From Paenibacillus crassostreae (GTDB taxonomy: Bacteria > Bacillota > Bacilli > Paenibacillales > Paenibacillaceae): a stretch of 64,000 nucleotides of DNA. The DNA is taken from contig NZ_CP017770.1 of NCBI RefSeq assembly GCF_001857945.1, forward strand, positions 1,116,001 to 1,180,000, read 5' to 3'. A program made the position numbers and the translations under genes. The notes beneath the pieces were generated by a model. It ran no database searches. It was not told where the DNA came from and saw only the letters and a list, made by a program, of their open reading frames with translations. Of this stretch, positions 10,393 to 19,592 are shown piece after piece (position 1 is the stretch's first letter; the number at the start of each line of letters is the position of its first letter).

Positions 10393-11766
10393 TTATTTAC
10401 TACGCACTTCAAAAATAGCAAATTTCAAATAATGTCCTTCATCCACACCTAGAATCTGCGGATGGTCTTTACCTGCTGCTCGCCACTCAATAAGGCGGAG
10501 GATCTTCCCTGCATCTAATGCTGCTTCTTGAATGGTCTCAAGAAATAAATCAGGACGCATATGATAAGAGCAACTTGCTGTTACAAGGTATCCTCCTTCA
10601 TTGACAAGTTTCATCCCATGTAGATTAATATCTTTATATCCACGACAAGCGCCCTTCACCGCACCCTTATTCTTTGCGAATGCAGGTGGATCCAGAATAA
10701 CTACATCCCAAGTTCGACCTCCATCTGTAGTCATCGGTTTGGATGTATCCAATTTGTTTTTCCCAGTTCCTGCATGGGAACGCTTAACCCTTTCCTCAAC
10801 ACCTTTGACCTGTGTACGTAGATATTGGAAAGCATCATCGACAACAAATTCTACTCGATCCGTGAATCCATTTAAATCTACATTCGCTTGAGCACTTTCA
10901 ATAGCATGTTGTGAGATATCTAGGCAAGTGACCTTCTTCGCTCCATATTTACAAGCATGCAAAGTGAAGCTTCCTGTATGTGAGAAACATTCCAGAACTG
11001 TAGCTCCATCCCAGTAAGGAAATGTAACGACACTGCCACTCTTATTCACAGGTAGTTTCTTCGTAATGCCATCTTGCTCGACTTCATGTAAAGAGATACC
11101 ACTTTTTCCACCCCAGCCTGTCATTAGCGGTTCAATGGATGCACGATTTTCTCTTTGATCAAAGAAATATCCTGTCTTCTGCCCTTCCTCAATATCTACT
11201 ACGATTTCCAATCCATTCTCACGAACATTCACATGCCGTGGACATTGGCCGTATAATGAACCTTTTATTTGTTCCAAGCCTTCCAATTCACGAACAGATA
11301 CATCACTACGTTCATATATACCTACAGGATTCATGACATCAACTAATGCTGCCACAAGCTCATTCCGACATTTGTCCATGCCAAGAGTTAGCACTTGAAC
11401 TACCAACACATCACCGAATCGATCTACGATTAAGCCAGGAAGAAAATCTGCTTCTCCGTAGACTAAGCGATAAGCTGTCTCCTCTGGGATAAACCGTTCA
11501 CGGTGCTGAAGACAGTTGCGGAAACGCTCAGTAAAAAAGGCTTGATCCATGTGATCAATCGGTGTATACGACACGATTCTTACCGTTATTTGTGATGCAG
11601 GATTATAATATCCTGTTCCAATATATCTTTTTTGATAATTAAGTACTTCTACTAATTGCCCAGCTTCTGGTTCGCCTTCTACGGTTGCAATTTCACTTTT
11701 GTATACCCAAGGATGCCCTTGTTCCAATCTCTTCTTCTGACTACGTTGTAGAATAACGGATGCCAT
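10393..11766 (-). CDS. RlmI-like class I SAM-dependent rRNA methyltransferase
   Basis: Related to RlmI, the 23S rRNA 5-methylcytosine methyltransferase, 457 aa. An N-terminal PUA RNA-binding domain (residues 1-75) precedes the linker with EGQKTGYFFDQREN and a Rossmann methyltransferase domain. Visible motifs are LECFSHTGSFTLHA (SAM binding), VILDPPAFAK and TASCSYHM with the candidate catalytic cysteine. It is about 60 residues longer than E. coli RlmI. The extra length sits in two places, near residues 222-245 and 305-335, both hydrophilic. The target base is inferred from the family, not shown. Confidence 0.85.
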   Translation of the reverse strand: MASVILQRSQKKRLEQGHPWVYKSEIATVEGEPEAGQLVEVLNYQKRYIGTGYYNPASQITVRIVSYTPIDHMDQAFFTERFRNCLQHRERFIPEETAYRLVYGEADFLPGLIVDRFGDVLVVQVLTLGMDKCRNELVAALVDVMNPVGIYERSDVSVRELEGLEQIKGSLYGQCPRHVNVRENGLEIVVDIEEGQKTGYFFDQRENRASIEPLMTGWGGKSGISLHEVEQDGITKKLPVNKSGSVVTFPYWDGATVLECFSHTGSFTLHACKYGAKKVTCLDISQHAIESAQANVDLNGFTDRVEFVVDDAFQYLRTQVKGVEERVKRSHAGTGKNKLDTSKPMTTDGGRTWDVVILDPPAFAKNKGAVKGACRGYKDINLHGMKLVNEGGYLVTASCSYHMRPDLFLETIQEAALDAGKILRLIEWRAAGKDHPQILGVDEGHYLKFAIFEVRSK

Positions 11767-11881
11767 TTACCTTCACTCCCTAATATGTACCTGTTACCGA
11801 TGTTGATCATCACAGGCTCTGTTAATATTGTTATGTTTGTCCAACGATGAACATATAAGTAATGGAAAGACAAGAATCACT

Positions 11882-11888
11882 AAAGGAG
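11882..11888 (+). promoter_or_regulatory. Ribosome binding site deciding the Na/Pi cotransporter start
   Basis: AAAGGAG nine bases before ATG 11898. It favours this start over the ATG at 11862, which would lie upstream of the site. Confidence 0.7.
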
Positions 11889-11897
11889 AACTTATCT

Positions 11898-12875
11898 ATG
11901 TTCCATACTATTCTCTTCCCTATATTATATGGGCTTTCCATATTTCTAATCGGTATGAAAGTGATGGAGATCGCTTTAGCACGCTGGGCAGGTCCTGTAT
12001 TAGTTTCACTTTTAAGCAAGGCAACTTCGTCGCCTATCAAAGGTATGCTGTTCAGTACTCTTATTACAGCCGTTTTACAGAGCAGCACGGCCGTAACTGT
12101 CATTACCATAGGTCTCGTAAACGCGGGTCTTCTCACCTACGCTAGAACGCTAGGTATCATTCTCGGTACCAACATTGGGACTTGCCTCACCACCGAACTA
12201 ATGGGTCTACAATTAGGACAGATCGCTATCCCATTGTTACTCTTGTCTATCGTAACATGGGGTGCCGCGGTCATTCTCCATGATTATACACCTAGGAAAT
12301 TACGTTATTTCAAGCATGTATTCGAACCCCTACAATATATCTCCCTTGTGATTGCTGGATTTGCTCTGATCATGTTCGGAATTCATGTCATGCAATCGAT
12401 CGGACCGACTTTAGATTCTTATGGCGTCTTCGCATGGTTCATCGAACGAGCCTCTCAGAATGTCCTGTGGGGAATTATTGCTGGTGCATGTCTAACCGCA
12501 CTCATTCATAGCAGTGCAGCTGTAATCGGTCTGGCCATGGGACTTGCCAGTTCTGGTGCCCTTCCTGTAGAGATTGGGATCGCCATCGTCCTAGGATCGA
12601 ATGTAGGTACTTGTGTAACAGCTGTTATAGCAGCAGCTAGCAGTTCTCCATCAGGTAAATTTGTCGCTTGGACTCATGTGATATTGAATGTAGGCGGTGC
12701 AGCATTATTCATGCCCTTCATTCAACAATTGCATGACGTTTCTTCTTGGATATCCAGTGATCTTGGAAGACAAATTGCCCATTCGCAAACGATATTTAAT
12801 ATCCTCTGCTCACTTATTGCCCTTCCTATATGTTATCTTCCTATTTGGAAGAGAATCCATCACTCATCATCCTAA
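11898..12875 (+). CDS. Na/Pi cotransporter family protein
   Basis: Membrane protein of 325 aa in the Na-dependent phosphate symporter (PNaS, NptA/YjbB-like) family. It has two inverted halves, each with the family's QSS-type signature: AVLQSSTAVTV near residue 57 and LIHSSAAVIGLA in the second half. GTNIGTC and GSNVGTC glycine-rich motifs follow each one. About eight hydrophobic segments are evident. It lacks the C-terminal PhoU-like domain of longer homologues. It stands alone on the plus strand and converges on the NUDIX gene, leaving only nine bases between stops. Substrate is inferred from the family. Confidence 0.88.
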   Translation: MFHTILFPILYGLSIFLIGMKVMEIALARWAGPVLVSLLSKATSSPIKGMLFSTLITAVLQSSTAVTVITIGLVNAGLLTYARTLGIILGTNIGTCLTTELMGLQLGQIAIPLLLLSIVTWGAAVILHDYTPRKLRYFKHVFEPLQYISLVIAGFALIMFGIHVMQSIGPTLDSYGVFAWFIERASQNVLWGIIAGACLTALIHSSAAVIGLAMGLASSGALPVEIGIAIVLGSNVGTCVTAVIAAASSSPSGKFVAWTHVILNVGGAALFMPFIQQLHDVSSWISSDLGRQIAHSQTIFNILCSLIALPICYLPIWKRIHHSSS

Positions 12876-12884
12876 ATTGGCTTC

Positions 12885-13316
12885 TTATACGCTTATACCT
12901 AATAAGGAAAGCGCCTTTCTGAGAATGATGTCATTGTTACGATAGCCAGTTTGCTGCTGACGATGCCATGCTTCTCTCGCATTATACCATGACACATCAT
13001 TGATCTCTTCTAGTTGAGGTTTTAGCTGACCACTTGTAGCCTCTACTAGATAATAATGAACTTCCTTATTCACTGATCCATGTACAGGATTCTGGTACGT
13101 ATAAGCAATAATATCCACCGGGGCAATAATTTCACCTAGAATCCCTGTTTCCTCTTCAATTTCACGTAAGGCTGTTTCTTCAACCGACTCGCCTTGCTCC
13201 ATCTTTCCTTTAGCAATCGATACTTTACCATAACGGTCTATTATAAGTTGAACATAAAGCTCATTATTCTCATGCTTATAAACGACGCCACCTGCTGAAA
13301 TCTCTTTATGCGCCAT
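12885..13316 (-). CDS. NUDIX hydrolase
   Basis: Small NUDIX hydrolase of 143 aa. The Nudix box GX5EX7REUXEEXGU is complete: GKMEQGESVEETALREIEEE, followed by TGI, near residues 37-59. These enzymes cleave nucleoside diphosphates linked to another moiety; nothing in the sequence fixes the substrate. The N-terminus HKEISAGGVVYK is the usual first strand. AAAGGAG precedes ATG 13316. Confidence 0.88.
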   Translation of the reverse strand: MAHKEISAGGVVYKHENNELYVQLIIDRYGKVSIAKGKMEQGESVEETALREIEEETGILGEIIAPVDIIAYTYQNPVHGSVNKEVHYYLVEATSGQLKPQLEEINDVSWYNAREAWHRQQQTGYRNNDIILRKALSLLGISV

Positions 13317-13352
13317 ACTGATGACTCCTTTATATCGATAATACTTTCTTAC

Positions 13353-13403
13353 GAATCAATTTCATAATTACGCAAACCTATTAGGCGATTATGAAATTGA
13401 TTC
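13353..13403. repeat. Dispersed palindromic intergenic repeat, copy 1
   Basis: Perfect 16-bp inverted repeat, left arm 13353-13368 and right arm 13388-13403, with a 19-base loop containing CAAACCTATT. A second copy at 19593-19678 shares both arms and the loop start. It lies between rsmE and the NUDIX gene. It is not a classical terminator, since there is no adjacent T run. Confidence 0.75.
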
Positions 13404-13415
13404 ATATTTAAATAT

Positions 13416-13453
13416 AAGGATTTCATCTCCTTCAATTAGGAAATGAAATCCTT
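13416..13453 (-). terminator. Candidate terminator after rsmE
   Basis: Perfect 11-bp stem (AAGGATTTCAT 13416-13426, ATGAAATCCTT 13443-13453) downstream of the rsmE stop. It is followed on the minus strand by the A/T-rich ATATTTAAATAT rather than a clean U run. Confidence 0.5.
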
Positions 13454-13480
13454 GTCATATCATAGAAATTGATTACTATC

Positions 13481-14245
13481 CTAAACTCCACCCATTTCAC
13501 CAAAATCGTATAATATACAAGTAAGAGCAACCATGCCAGCAGTCTCACAACGTAGAATTCGACGACCAAGTCCTACGCTTACTGCTCCCGCTTCCTCGGC
13601 TTTAAGACACTCTTCCTCAGTAAACCCACCTTCAGGTCCAACGATGAGCAACACTTTTGGCGTACCACTTGCTTCAACACTTGGTATAAAAGACGTTAAT
13701 GCATCACGTAACTGTAATCCATGCTCTTTCTCATAGCAAAAATAAACTGCATCATACTCCGAAAAAGATTTCATCAACTGAGACCATGTCAGAGGTGATT
13801 CTATGGTTGGAACTATATTACGGTGACTTTGCTCTGCAGCTTCTTTAATTATTTTACGCCACCGATCTAGTCGCTTCTCTTCTTTCTTTGCATCATATTG
13901 AACAATTGTACGTTGGGATAGAAAAGGAACAAAAGATACAGCACCAATCTCAGTACATTTCTGAATCACCGTTTCCATCTTATCCCCTTTGGGAAGGCTT
14001 TGCGCCACCGTAACCTTCACACGAGCTTCCTGTAACATGTCGAGATGCTCAATAATATTAGCGGTTACTAGACCTTGTTCTAACAAATCTAGTTCGACTA
14101 ATGCTTCACGAGATACGCCATCACTAACAAAGATCTTATCTCCTGCCTTACCTCTCATGACTCTCGTAATGTGACGAGCGTCATCACCTGTAATTTCAAC
14201 CGTATTCTCCATGAATTGTTCCACAGGAACAAAATATCGTTGCAT
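13481..14245 (-). CDS. rsmE: 16S rRNA m3U1498 methyltransferase RsmE
   Basis: SPOUT-class methyltransferase of 254 aa that modifies U1498 of 16S rRNA in the family. An N-terminal PUA-like domain includes DDARHITRVMR. The C-terminal trefoil knot carries LIVGPEGGFTEEE near residue 200 and LGRRILRCETA near 228, both hallmark motifs. It follows the M50 protease and prmA, matching the dnaJ-prmA-rsmE order of Bacillus. The ribosome binding site is weak (AGGAT). Confidence 0.94.
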   Translation of the reverse strand: MQRYFVPVEQFMENTVEITGDDARHITRVMRGKAGDKIFVSDGVSREALVELDLLEQGLVTANIIEHLDMLQEARVKVTVAQSLPKGDKMETVIQKCTEIGAVSFVPFLSQRTIVQYDAKKEEKRLDRWRKIIKEAAEQSHRNIVPTIESPLTWSQLMKSFSEYDAVYFCYEKEHGLQLRDALTSFIPSVEASGTPKVLLIVGPEGGFTEEECLKAEEAGAVSVGLGRRILRCETAGMVALTCILYDFGEMGGV

Positions 14246-14273
14246 GTCTCATCAACATCCTATCATTACATAA

Positions 14274-14957
14274 TTAAGCTCCAAACATCAGCATAAACAT
14301 TTTAACAAAACTTATATACATTGAATTTGCCGCTTGGTAGAGCGGTGTAATCGTATACGCCTGCAGCCCAGGAATGATCAGAATCATTAGAAATATCAAT
14401 AATGCCCACTGTTCAAAATGCACTAGCTTTTGTCTAACATCACGAGGAGCGATATCTTCAAGAATCCGGTAACCATCCAAGGGTGGTAATGGGATAAGGT
14501 TAAATAGGCTCAGAAAAAAGTTCATCATAATAATAAAGTAAAAAGTCATTGCTATCGCTTCTGCTAGTTTCATATTCGAAATGGAACTTAATACATCAAA
14601 TTGCACAAGTCCTGCATAAACAAGTGATCCTAGAATACCTAAAATGAAATTACTAAGGGGTCCTGCTAGAGATACAATCGCTCCCATCAGACGGGGACGC
14701 TCAAAATTGTCACGATTAACGGGAACCGGTCTTGCCCATCCAAATCCAGCAATCACTAACAAAATAATCCCAAACAAATCAAAATGAACTGCTGGATTTA
14801 ACGTCACCCGCCCCAATAACTTGGCTGTAGGATCACCGAATTTATTGGCGAAGTATGCATGTGAAAATTCATGTACCGTAAATGCTAATACGATCGCAAT
14901 TAGGAAAAAAGGCATTTTATCAATCGGATGAATCAATATTTTATTTAGAAACTCCAT
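14274..14957 (-). CDS. Site-2 protease family (M50) membrane metalloprotease
   Basis: Integral membrane zinc protease-like protein of 227 aa, related to YwhC. The zinc-binding HEFSH motif is at residues 29-33 in the first membrane segment. The second conserved motif, PLPPLDGYR, lies near residue 160 and supplies the third metal ligand (Asp). About five hydrophobic segments are seen. The start is three bases after the prmA stop, with AGAGG inside prmA. The substrate is unknown. Small M50 proteins of this kind are common in Firmicutes and are distinct from RseP and SpoIVFB. Confidence 0.88.
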   Translation of the reverse strand: MEFLNKILIHPIDKMPFFLIAIVLAFTVHEFSHAYFANKFGDPTAKLLGRVTLNPAVHFDLFGIILLVIAGFGWARPVPVNRDNFERPRLMGAIVSLAGPLSNFILGILGSLVYAGLVQFDVLSSISNMKLAEAIAMTFYFIIMMNFFLSLFNLIPLPPLDGYRILEDIAPRDVRQKLVHFEQWALLIFLMILIIPGLQAYTITPLYQAANSMYISFVKMFMLMFGA

Positions 14958-14959
14958 AT

Positions 14960-15931
14960 TTACCTCTTTCTAGCTACAAATGCAATCCACTCTTCCTCAC
15001 GATTCACATCGATGATCTCAAAGTTAGATGCTATTAGAGCCTCTTGAACAACTTGTTCTTTATTCTTGTAGATTCCAGATGTTATAAATATCCCTTCTGG
15101 TTCTAATACTTGGTAGACATCATCAATAAGTAATAAAATAACTTCTGCTAATATATTCGCAACGACCATCTTCACGGGTACAGTTACTCCTAGATTAATA
15201 CCTTCTTGTTGATGCTTGAATACTGACAGAAGGTCACTTTCTTTAACCGTTATACTTCCTTCCATTTCATTGAGGGTCGCATTTTCCTTCGCACTATGTA
15301 CAGCTACTGTATCCAAATCAAGAGCTAGGACATGTTTTGCTCCAAGAAGAATAGCACCAATTGCTAATATCCCAGAACCTGTACCCACATCAATAATCTC
15401 TTCTCCACCTTGAATCACATTCTCTAGTGTTCGTAAGCATAGCGTGGTTGTTGGATGTGTTCCAGTTCCAAATGCCATCCCTGGGTCTAAGTGAATGATC
15501 TTCTCACCTTCAACTTCAGGAGTATATTCTTCCCATGTTGGCTTAATCGTCAAAGTGTTAGAGATACGTATTGGTTTGAAGTATTGCTTCCAAGCATTAG
15601 CCCATGCATCTTCATCCACAATTTTTAACTCATAACGCACTTCACCAGTATCTATATCATATTGACTTAGTTCCTCAATCCGTTGCTTCAATATAGGAAC
15701 AATCATATCCATATCCGATTCCTCGGAGAAGTAGCCTTTTATCTCAGCTTGCCCTTCTGGAATGTCGTTTAAAGGTTTATCATAGAATTCCCCATACTTC
15801 GTATCCCGAACTTTATTAAGTGTTCCTGATTCTTCAATTGATACACCACCAGCTCCTGCCTCATGCAGGAAATTAGAAATCATTTCGACGGATTCTTCTG
15901 TGGTTTGTATCGTAAATTCATGCCATAACAT
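14960..15931 (-). CDS. prmA: Ribosomal protein L11 methyltransferase PrmA
   Basis: Trimethylates lysines of ribosomal protein L11. 323 aa with an N-terminal substrate-recognition domain and a C-terminal SAM-binding domain: IIDVGTGSGILAIGA near residue 180, LDPGMAFGTGTHPTT before it, and MVVANILAEVI. The frame is open 17 codons further upstream, but MLWHEFTIQT is the normal family start and GAGGGGG lies just upstream of it. In Bacillus prmA follows dnaJ directly; here an amidase and two small genes intervene. Confidence 0.95.
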   Translation of the reverse strand: MLWHEFTIQTTEESVEMISNFLHEAGAGGVSIEESGTLNKVRDTKYGEFYDKPLNDIPEGQAEIKGYFSEESDMDMIVPILKQRIEELSQYDIDTGEVRYELKIVDEDAWANAWKQYFKPIRISNTLTIKPTWEEYTPEVEGEKIIHLDPGMAFGTGTHPTTTLCLRTLENVIQGGEEIIDVGTGSGILAIGAILLGAKHVLALDLDTVAVHSAKENATLNEMEGSITVKESDLLSVFKHQQEGINLGVTVPVKMVVANILAEVILLLIDDVYQVLEPEGIFITSGIYKNKEQVVQEALIASNFEIIDVNREEEWIAFVARKR

Positions 15932-16019
15932 TATGTGAATATCCCCCTCGTACGTTTGCGTATGTATCATTGTACTATACAAAGAGAGCCGTGTACAAAA
16001 TTTTATGACATATATAGTA

Positions 16020-16065
16020 AAACAGCCATGTTATCCTTATTTGGACAACACAGCCTGGTTCAAAT
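16020..16065 (-). terminator. Candidate terminator of the YfhD-like gene
   Basis: Imperfect stem with G-U pairs, built from GGCTGTGTTGTCC and GGATAACATGGC on the minus strand, with loop AAATAA and then TTTTAC. It lies about 25-70 bases past the stop at 16089. Confidence 0.5.
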
Positions 16066-16088
16066 CGTACCCTGAGATGAAATCGAAA

Positions 16089-16274
16089 TTACGTCGACGG
16101 CCTCATCTTTCTTATCTGTCTTTGATCCGCATCCTCACTTCGGACTAACGCCTCAACATCATCCGTATCCGCGAGGAGCGCAGAGAATTCAACATCTTCC
16201 TCTTTCATTGACATAAGTTCAATAGTTTTCTCTGTCTTCGTCATAATCGTATCTTTACGTTTGTTTTTGGACAT
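16089..16274 (-). CDS. Small YfhD-like protein
   Basis: 61 aa, highly charged, with no membrane segment. The central DVEFSALLADTDDVEALVR and the following AD.RQ resemble the YfhD family of short Bacillales proteins of unknown role, by memory of the family pattern. A strong site, GGGAGGG, precedes ATG 16274. It probably shares a transcript with the 122-aa gene upstream. Function unknown. Confidence 0.6.
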   Translation of the reverse strand: MSKNKRKDTIMTKTEKTIELMSMKEEDVEFSALLADTDDVEALVRSEDADQRQIRKMRPST

Positions 16275-16305
16275 CGATCTATCCCTCCCTATGTTCAGTA
16301 GACAT

Positions 16306-16674
16306 CTAAACTAAGCCACCAGCCTCTTGAATTACGCGCATAGCTTGGTCAAATGATGACTCCTCAATAACAACGGTTAATAAAATATCAAATCCTGAAA
16401 TACCATCTTCTCCTCCATCACTCATCCCACTAGCAGCAGGTGAAGCTGCAGCTAGAACTCCCGCTGAGGGGTTCGTTATAGAAGCATTCTGTGTAAGTCC
16501 TGCTAGACTCATGTCCCCAGATAAAAGATTCATCGGTTGATTAAGCTCACCACCTGGATACGCGCTGAATCGGTCAATTGACATATCTACAACTTGCAAT
16601 GATTGTAACTTACGTGATATTTTTTCAGCTTCTTCAGGGGTTTTGAAATAGGCTAATATATTTTTCTCGGCCAT
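16306..16674 (-). CDS. Conserved hypothetical protein, ferredoxin-like fold suspected
   Basis: 122 aa, function not recognised. The N-terminal half (NILAYFKTPEEAEKISRKLQ) and the C-terminal end (FDILLTVVIEESSFDQAMRV) look like two beta-alpha units. They are separated by a flexible Ala/Ser/Gly-rich middle (residues 50-90). This is the general layout of small stress or flip-domain proteins in Bacillales. AGGTGA precedes ATG 16674. It has no signal peptide or Cys. Coding is supported by codon use and the upstream site. Confidence 0.6.
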   Translation of the reverse strand: MAEKNILAYFKTPEEAEKISRKLQSLQVVDMSIDRFSAYPGGELNQPMNLLSGDMSLAGLTQNASITNPSAGVLAAASPAASGMSDGGEDGISGFDILLTVVIEESSFDQAMRVIQEAGGLV

Positions 16675-16763
16675 CCATACTCACCTATGCCTTTAAGTTC
16701 AAATTTTTATCTACGAGCATATCAATAGGTTGTCACATCACTCTTTTTATTATGCATTTATAT

Positions 16764-18239
16764 CTAACCTAATGAAGGTGGGAAGCGATGATGAGTTGCT
16801 TGTTCAAAGCTATAGGCTATTTTGATCAAAGTAGGTTCACTAAAGGCTTTTCCAGAAAAGACAACACCAAACGGTCCCTTTGTACGATCGCCATCTTTGT
16901 CGATGACGCCATTTGTGGAATAACCTGCTGGTACGCAAATCAGGGGATATCCCAGTCGTGCGGCAATATACATACCATCCACATCACCCGGTAACATTAA
17001 TGCATCTAGGTTATATTTTTCTAATACATTATCGATTCCTTCACTAAGCGCTAATTCATTGTATTCTTGTTGTTTCTGCAGATAAGTTTGCTCGTTCAAT
17101 GTATTTTCTTCCGACTTGATGAGAGTGTCTTGCCCATATTTACAAGCGGTCTTAGCGTGGAGATTATTATATTCAATTAATTCTTGCAAAGAGTGAACTG
17201 GTACAGATTCACTTCGTTGTGATAAGTACTTATTCAGACCCTTCTTAAATTCATAACAAATGACATCATTATTCCAATTATTGTGTTCAACATGAAGACT
17301 AACCGGATCTACTATTGTCGCACCCGCATTTTCCAATGTCGATATAGCTGCTTCCATAATAGAAAGTCTTTCCTCATCTAAATCTTTATAATAATGTCTT
17401 GGAATTCCTATTCTTGCACGGCCTAAAAAGTTCTCATCTAAGAATTGAGTGTAGTCTACATAAGAGTGATTCTTGCTCGATAATGTAGCAGGATCCTTAT
17501 CATCAACTCCTGTTAATACACTTAGAATAATAGTCGCATCCGTAACCGTTCTAGCTATAGGTCCGGGAGTATCTTGTGTAGAGGAAATGGGAATGATTCC
17601 AGCTCGACTAACTAATCCTACCGTCGGTTTGATCCCAACCAGGAAATTCTGACATGCAGGACCGACAATAGATCCAGCCGTTTCTGTTCCAAGCGCTGCG
17701 GCTGATAGATTAGCTGCAGTAGCTGCCGCTGATCCTGAACTTGAGCCATTTATGAAAAACTCACCAGGGCTATAAGGGCTTAGAACAAGTCCCCCTCGTG
17801 AACTATATCCCGCTGGCATCTTACTAGACATGAAATTGGACCATTCTGTCATATTTGCTTTTCCTAGAAGAACAGCTCCTGCTGAACGAAGTTTAGACGC
17901 TACGAACGAATCTACCGTAGCAAATGAGTCTGATAAAGCTATTGATCCTGCACTGGTATGCACTTTATCCGCTGTATCCATATTATCCTTCAATAAGATA
18001 GGAATACCATGCAATCTTCCACGACTCCCTGTTTCTTTACGTTCTCGATCTAAAGCTCTCGCTATATGTAAAGCTTCTGGGTTTATTTCTAATATCGAAT
18101 TAATTGAAGAATCGTATTTATTAATTCGATCAAAATATACTTGAACGAGTTGTTCAGAACTTATTGAACCTGCTTCCATCGCAGTTTGCATACCCGTTAT
18201 ATCCGCTTCAATAATCCATTGTTCTAGATCCATATTCAT
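16764..18239 (-). CDS. Amidase signature family protein
   Basis: 491 aa hydrolase of the amidase signature family, which uses a Ser-cisSer-Lys triad. The catalytic Lys lies in GIPILLKDNMD near residue 83. The Gly/Ser-rich stretch INGSSSGSAAATAA near 165 and GTETAGSIVGPACQN near 183 supply the two serines. It begins MNMDLEQWII with no signal peptide, so it is probably cytoplasmic. TAGGAG lies 11 bases before the ATG. Substrate is unknown. It is more like stand-alone amidases than GatA, since no gatB or gatC is nearby. Confidence 0.88.
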   Translation of the reverse strand: MNMDLEQWIIEADITGMQTAMEAGSISSEQLVQVYFDRINKYDSSINSILEINPEALHIARALDRERKETGSRGRLHGIPILLKDNMDTADKVHTSAGSIALSDSFATVDSFVASKLRSAGAVLLGKANMTEWSNFMSSKMPAGYSSRGGLVLSPYSPGEFFINGSSSGSAAATAANLSAAALGTETAGSIVGPACQNFLVGIKPTVGLVSRAGIIPISSTQDTPGPIARTVTDATIILSVLTGVDDKDPATLSSKNHSYVDYTQFLDENFLGRARIGIPRHYYKDLDEERLSIMEAAISTLENAGATIVDPVSLHVEHNNWNNDVICYEFKKGLNKYLSQRSESVPVHSLQELIEYNNLHAKTACKYGQDTLIKSEENTLNEQTYLQKQQEYNELALSEGIDNVLEKYNLDALMLPGDVDGMYIAARLGYPLICVPAGYSTNGVIDKDGDRTKGPFGVVFSGKAFSEPTLIKIAYSFEQATHHRFPPSLG

Positions 18240-18380
18240 TTAAACAGTTCTCCTATTAAAAATAAATTAATATCATCCTAAATTTAGCACAATTACCCAA
18301 CTTCAAGATATGGAAAGTTTGATTATAATCCGTCTCTACCGAAATATACGAAATAGAGTATCAAGTGAATCTTATACTTT

Positions 18381-18414
18381 CAAAAAAAAAAAGCCCGACC
18401 ACAAGGGCCGAGCT
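18381..18414 (-). terminator. Terminator of the dnaK heat-shock operon
   Basis: Minus-strand stem AGCTCGGCC / GGTCGGGCT (nine pairs including G-U) followed by a run of 11 T. It lies 16 bases after the dnaJ stop. Confidence 0.85.
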
Positions 18415-18429
18415 TCTAATCTATTACTA

Positions 18430-19548
18430 TTAATCACCACGGAAAGCTTTCTTTACTCGATCAAAAAAAGATTGTTCATGTTCATGTGTCTTTTCTCCGT
18501 CTAGAGAAGCAATTTGTCTAAGTAAATCTTTTTGCTCTTCGCTAAGATTACTTGGTGTAATAACGACAACTTTAACATGTTGATCACCTTGGCCGATACC
18601 GCGAAGACGAGGAACACCTTTCCCTCTAAGACGGAAGAATGTTCCAGTTTGTGTACCTGCCGGAATCTTGAGCTTCACCTTTTCGGTCAGTGTAGGAACT
18701 TCAACTTCATCACCTAATGCAACTTGAGCGAAAGTTAGAGGAATCTCGCAATAGATATCATCACCTTCACGTTCGAAGAAATCATGAGATTTCACGCGAA
18801 TGACGATATATAGATCCCCTGAAGGACCACCGCGTAATCCACCTTCACCTTCACCTGTCATACGCAATTGAGCTCCATCATCTACACCTGCAGGGATCTT
18901 GACGTGAATCTTACGTTGCTTCTTAACTTTACCTTGTCCTGAACATGTTCCACAACGTTCTTTGATAATTTTACCAGAACCACTACATGTCGAACAGCTA
19001 CGGCGATTAACCATACGTCCAAATGGTGTATTTTGAACAACCTCTTCTTGTCCACTACCATGACATACATGACAAGTTTGAGGTTTAGTTCCTGCTTTTG
19101 CTCCAGAACCATGACATGTATCACAAGTTTCTGTACGTGGAATCGTAATATCACTTTCTTTTCCAAATACAGCTTCTTTGAATTCAATCGTCATTGTATA
19201 TTGTAGATCGTTTCCTCGTTGAGGTGCGTTCGGGTCACGTCTACCACCACCACCGAAGAACATGTCGAATATGTCACCCATACCACCACCGAAATCACCG
19301 GAGAAGCCACCGCCCATCCCTTGATTAGGATCGACATGACCATATTGATCATAACCCGCTCTTTTCTGACCATCACTTAGAACATCATACGCTTCCTTAA
19401 CTTCCTTAAACTTGGACTCCGCATCTTCAGCCTTGTTTACATCCGGGTGATATTGGCGTGCCAGCTTACGATATGCCTTCTTAACTTCTTCATCCGATGC
19501 ATTTTTACTGACACCGAGCACTTCATAATAATCGCGCTTTTCAGCCAC
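18430..19548 (-). CDS. dnaJ: Chaperone protein DnaJ
   Basis: Hsp40 co-chaperone, 372 aa. The J domain at the N-terminus has YHPDVN with the HPD motif. A Gly/Phe-rich linker with FFGGGGRRD and four zinc-binding CxxCxGxG repeats follow ([32 protein letters not shown]), then the two C-terminal substrate domains. The start is the GTG at 19548 ([12 protein letters not shown]), preceded by GGGGGTGG; the longer reading from 19617 has no family support. It is last in the hrcA operon but is separated from dnaK by about 220 bases. Confidence 0.97.
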   Translation of the reverse strand: MAEKRDYYEVLGVSKNASDEEVKKAYRKLARQYHPDVNKAEDAESKFKEVKEAYDVLSDGQKRAGYDQYGHVDPNQGMGGGFSGDFGGGMGDIFDMFFGGGGRRDPNAPQRGNDLQYTMTIEFKEAVFGKESDITIPRTETCDTCHGSGAKAGTKPQTCHVCHGSGQEEVVQNTPFGRMVNRRSCSTCSGSGKIIKERCGTCSGQGKVKKQRKIHVKIPAGVDDGAQLRMTGEGEGGLRGGPSGDLYIVIRVKSHDFFEREGDDIYCEIPLTFAQVALGDEVEVPTLTEKVKLKIPAGTQTGTFFRLRGKGVPRLRGIGQGDQHVKVVVITPSNLSEEQKDLLRQIASLDGEKTHEHEQSFFDRVKKAFRGD

Positions 19549-19592
19549 TCTTCCACCCCCACAACATCTTGTGTCTATCATATTTTTGTTAT

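Noticed and set aside
11831..12145. Frames on both strands over the start of the Na/Pi cotransporter gene
   Set aside because: They overlap the cotransporter, which has the clear ribosome site and family motifs.
13353..13403. Palindrome considered as an ordinary terminator
   Set aside because: No T run follows on either strand, and a near-identical copy lies at 19.6 kb.
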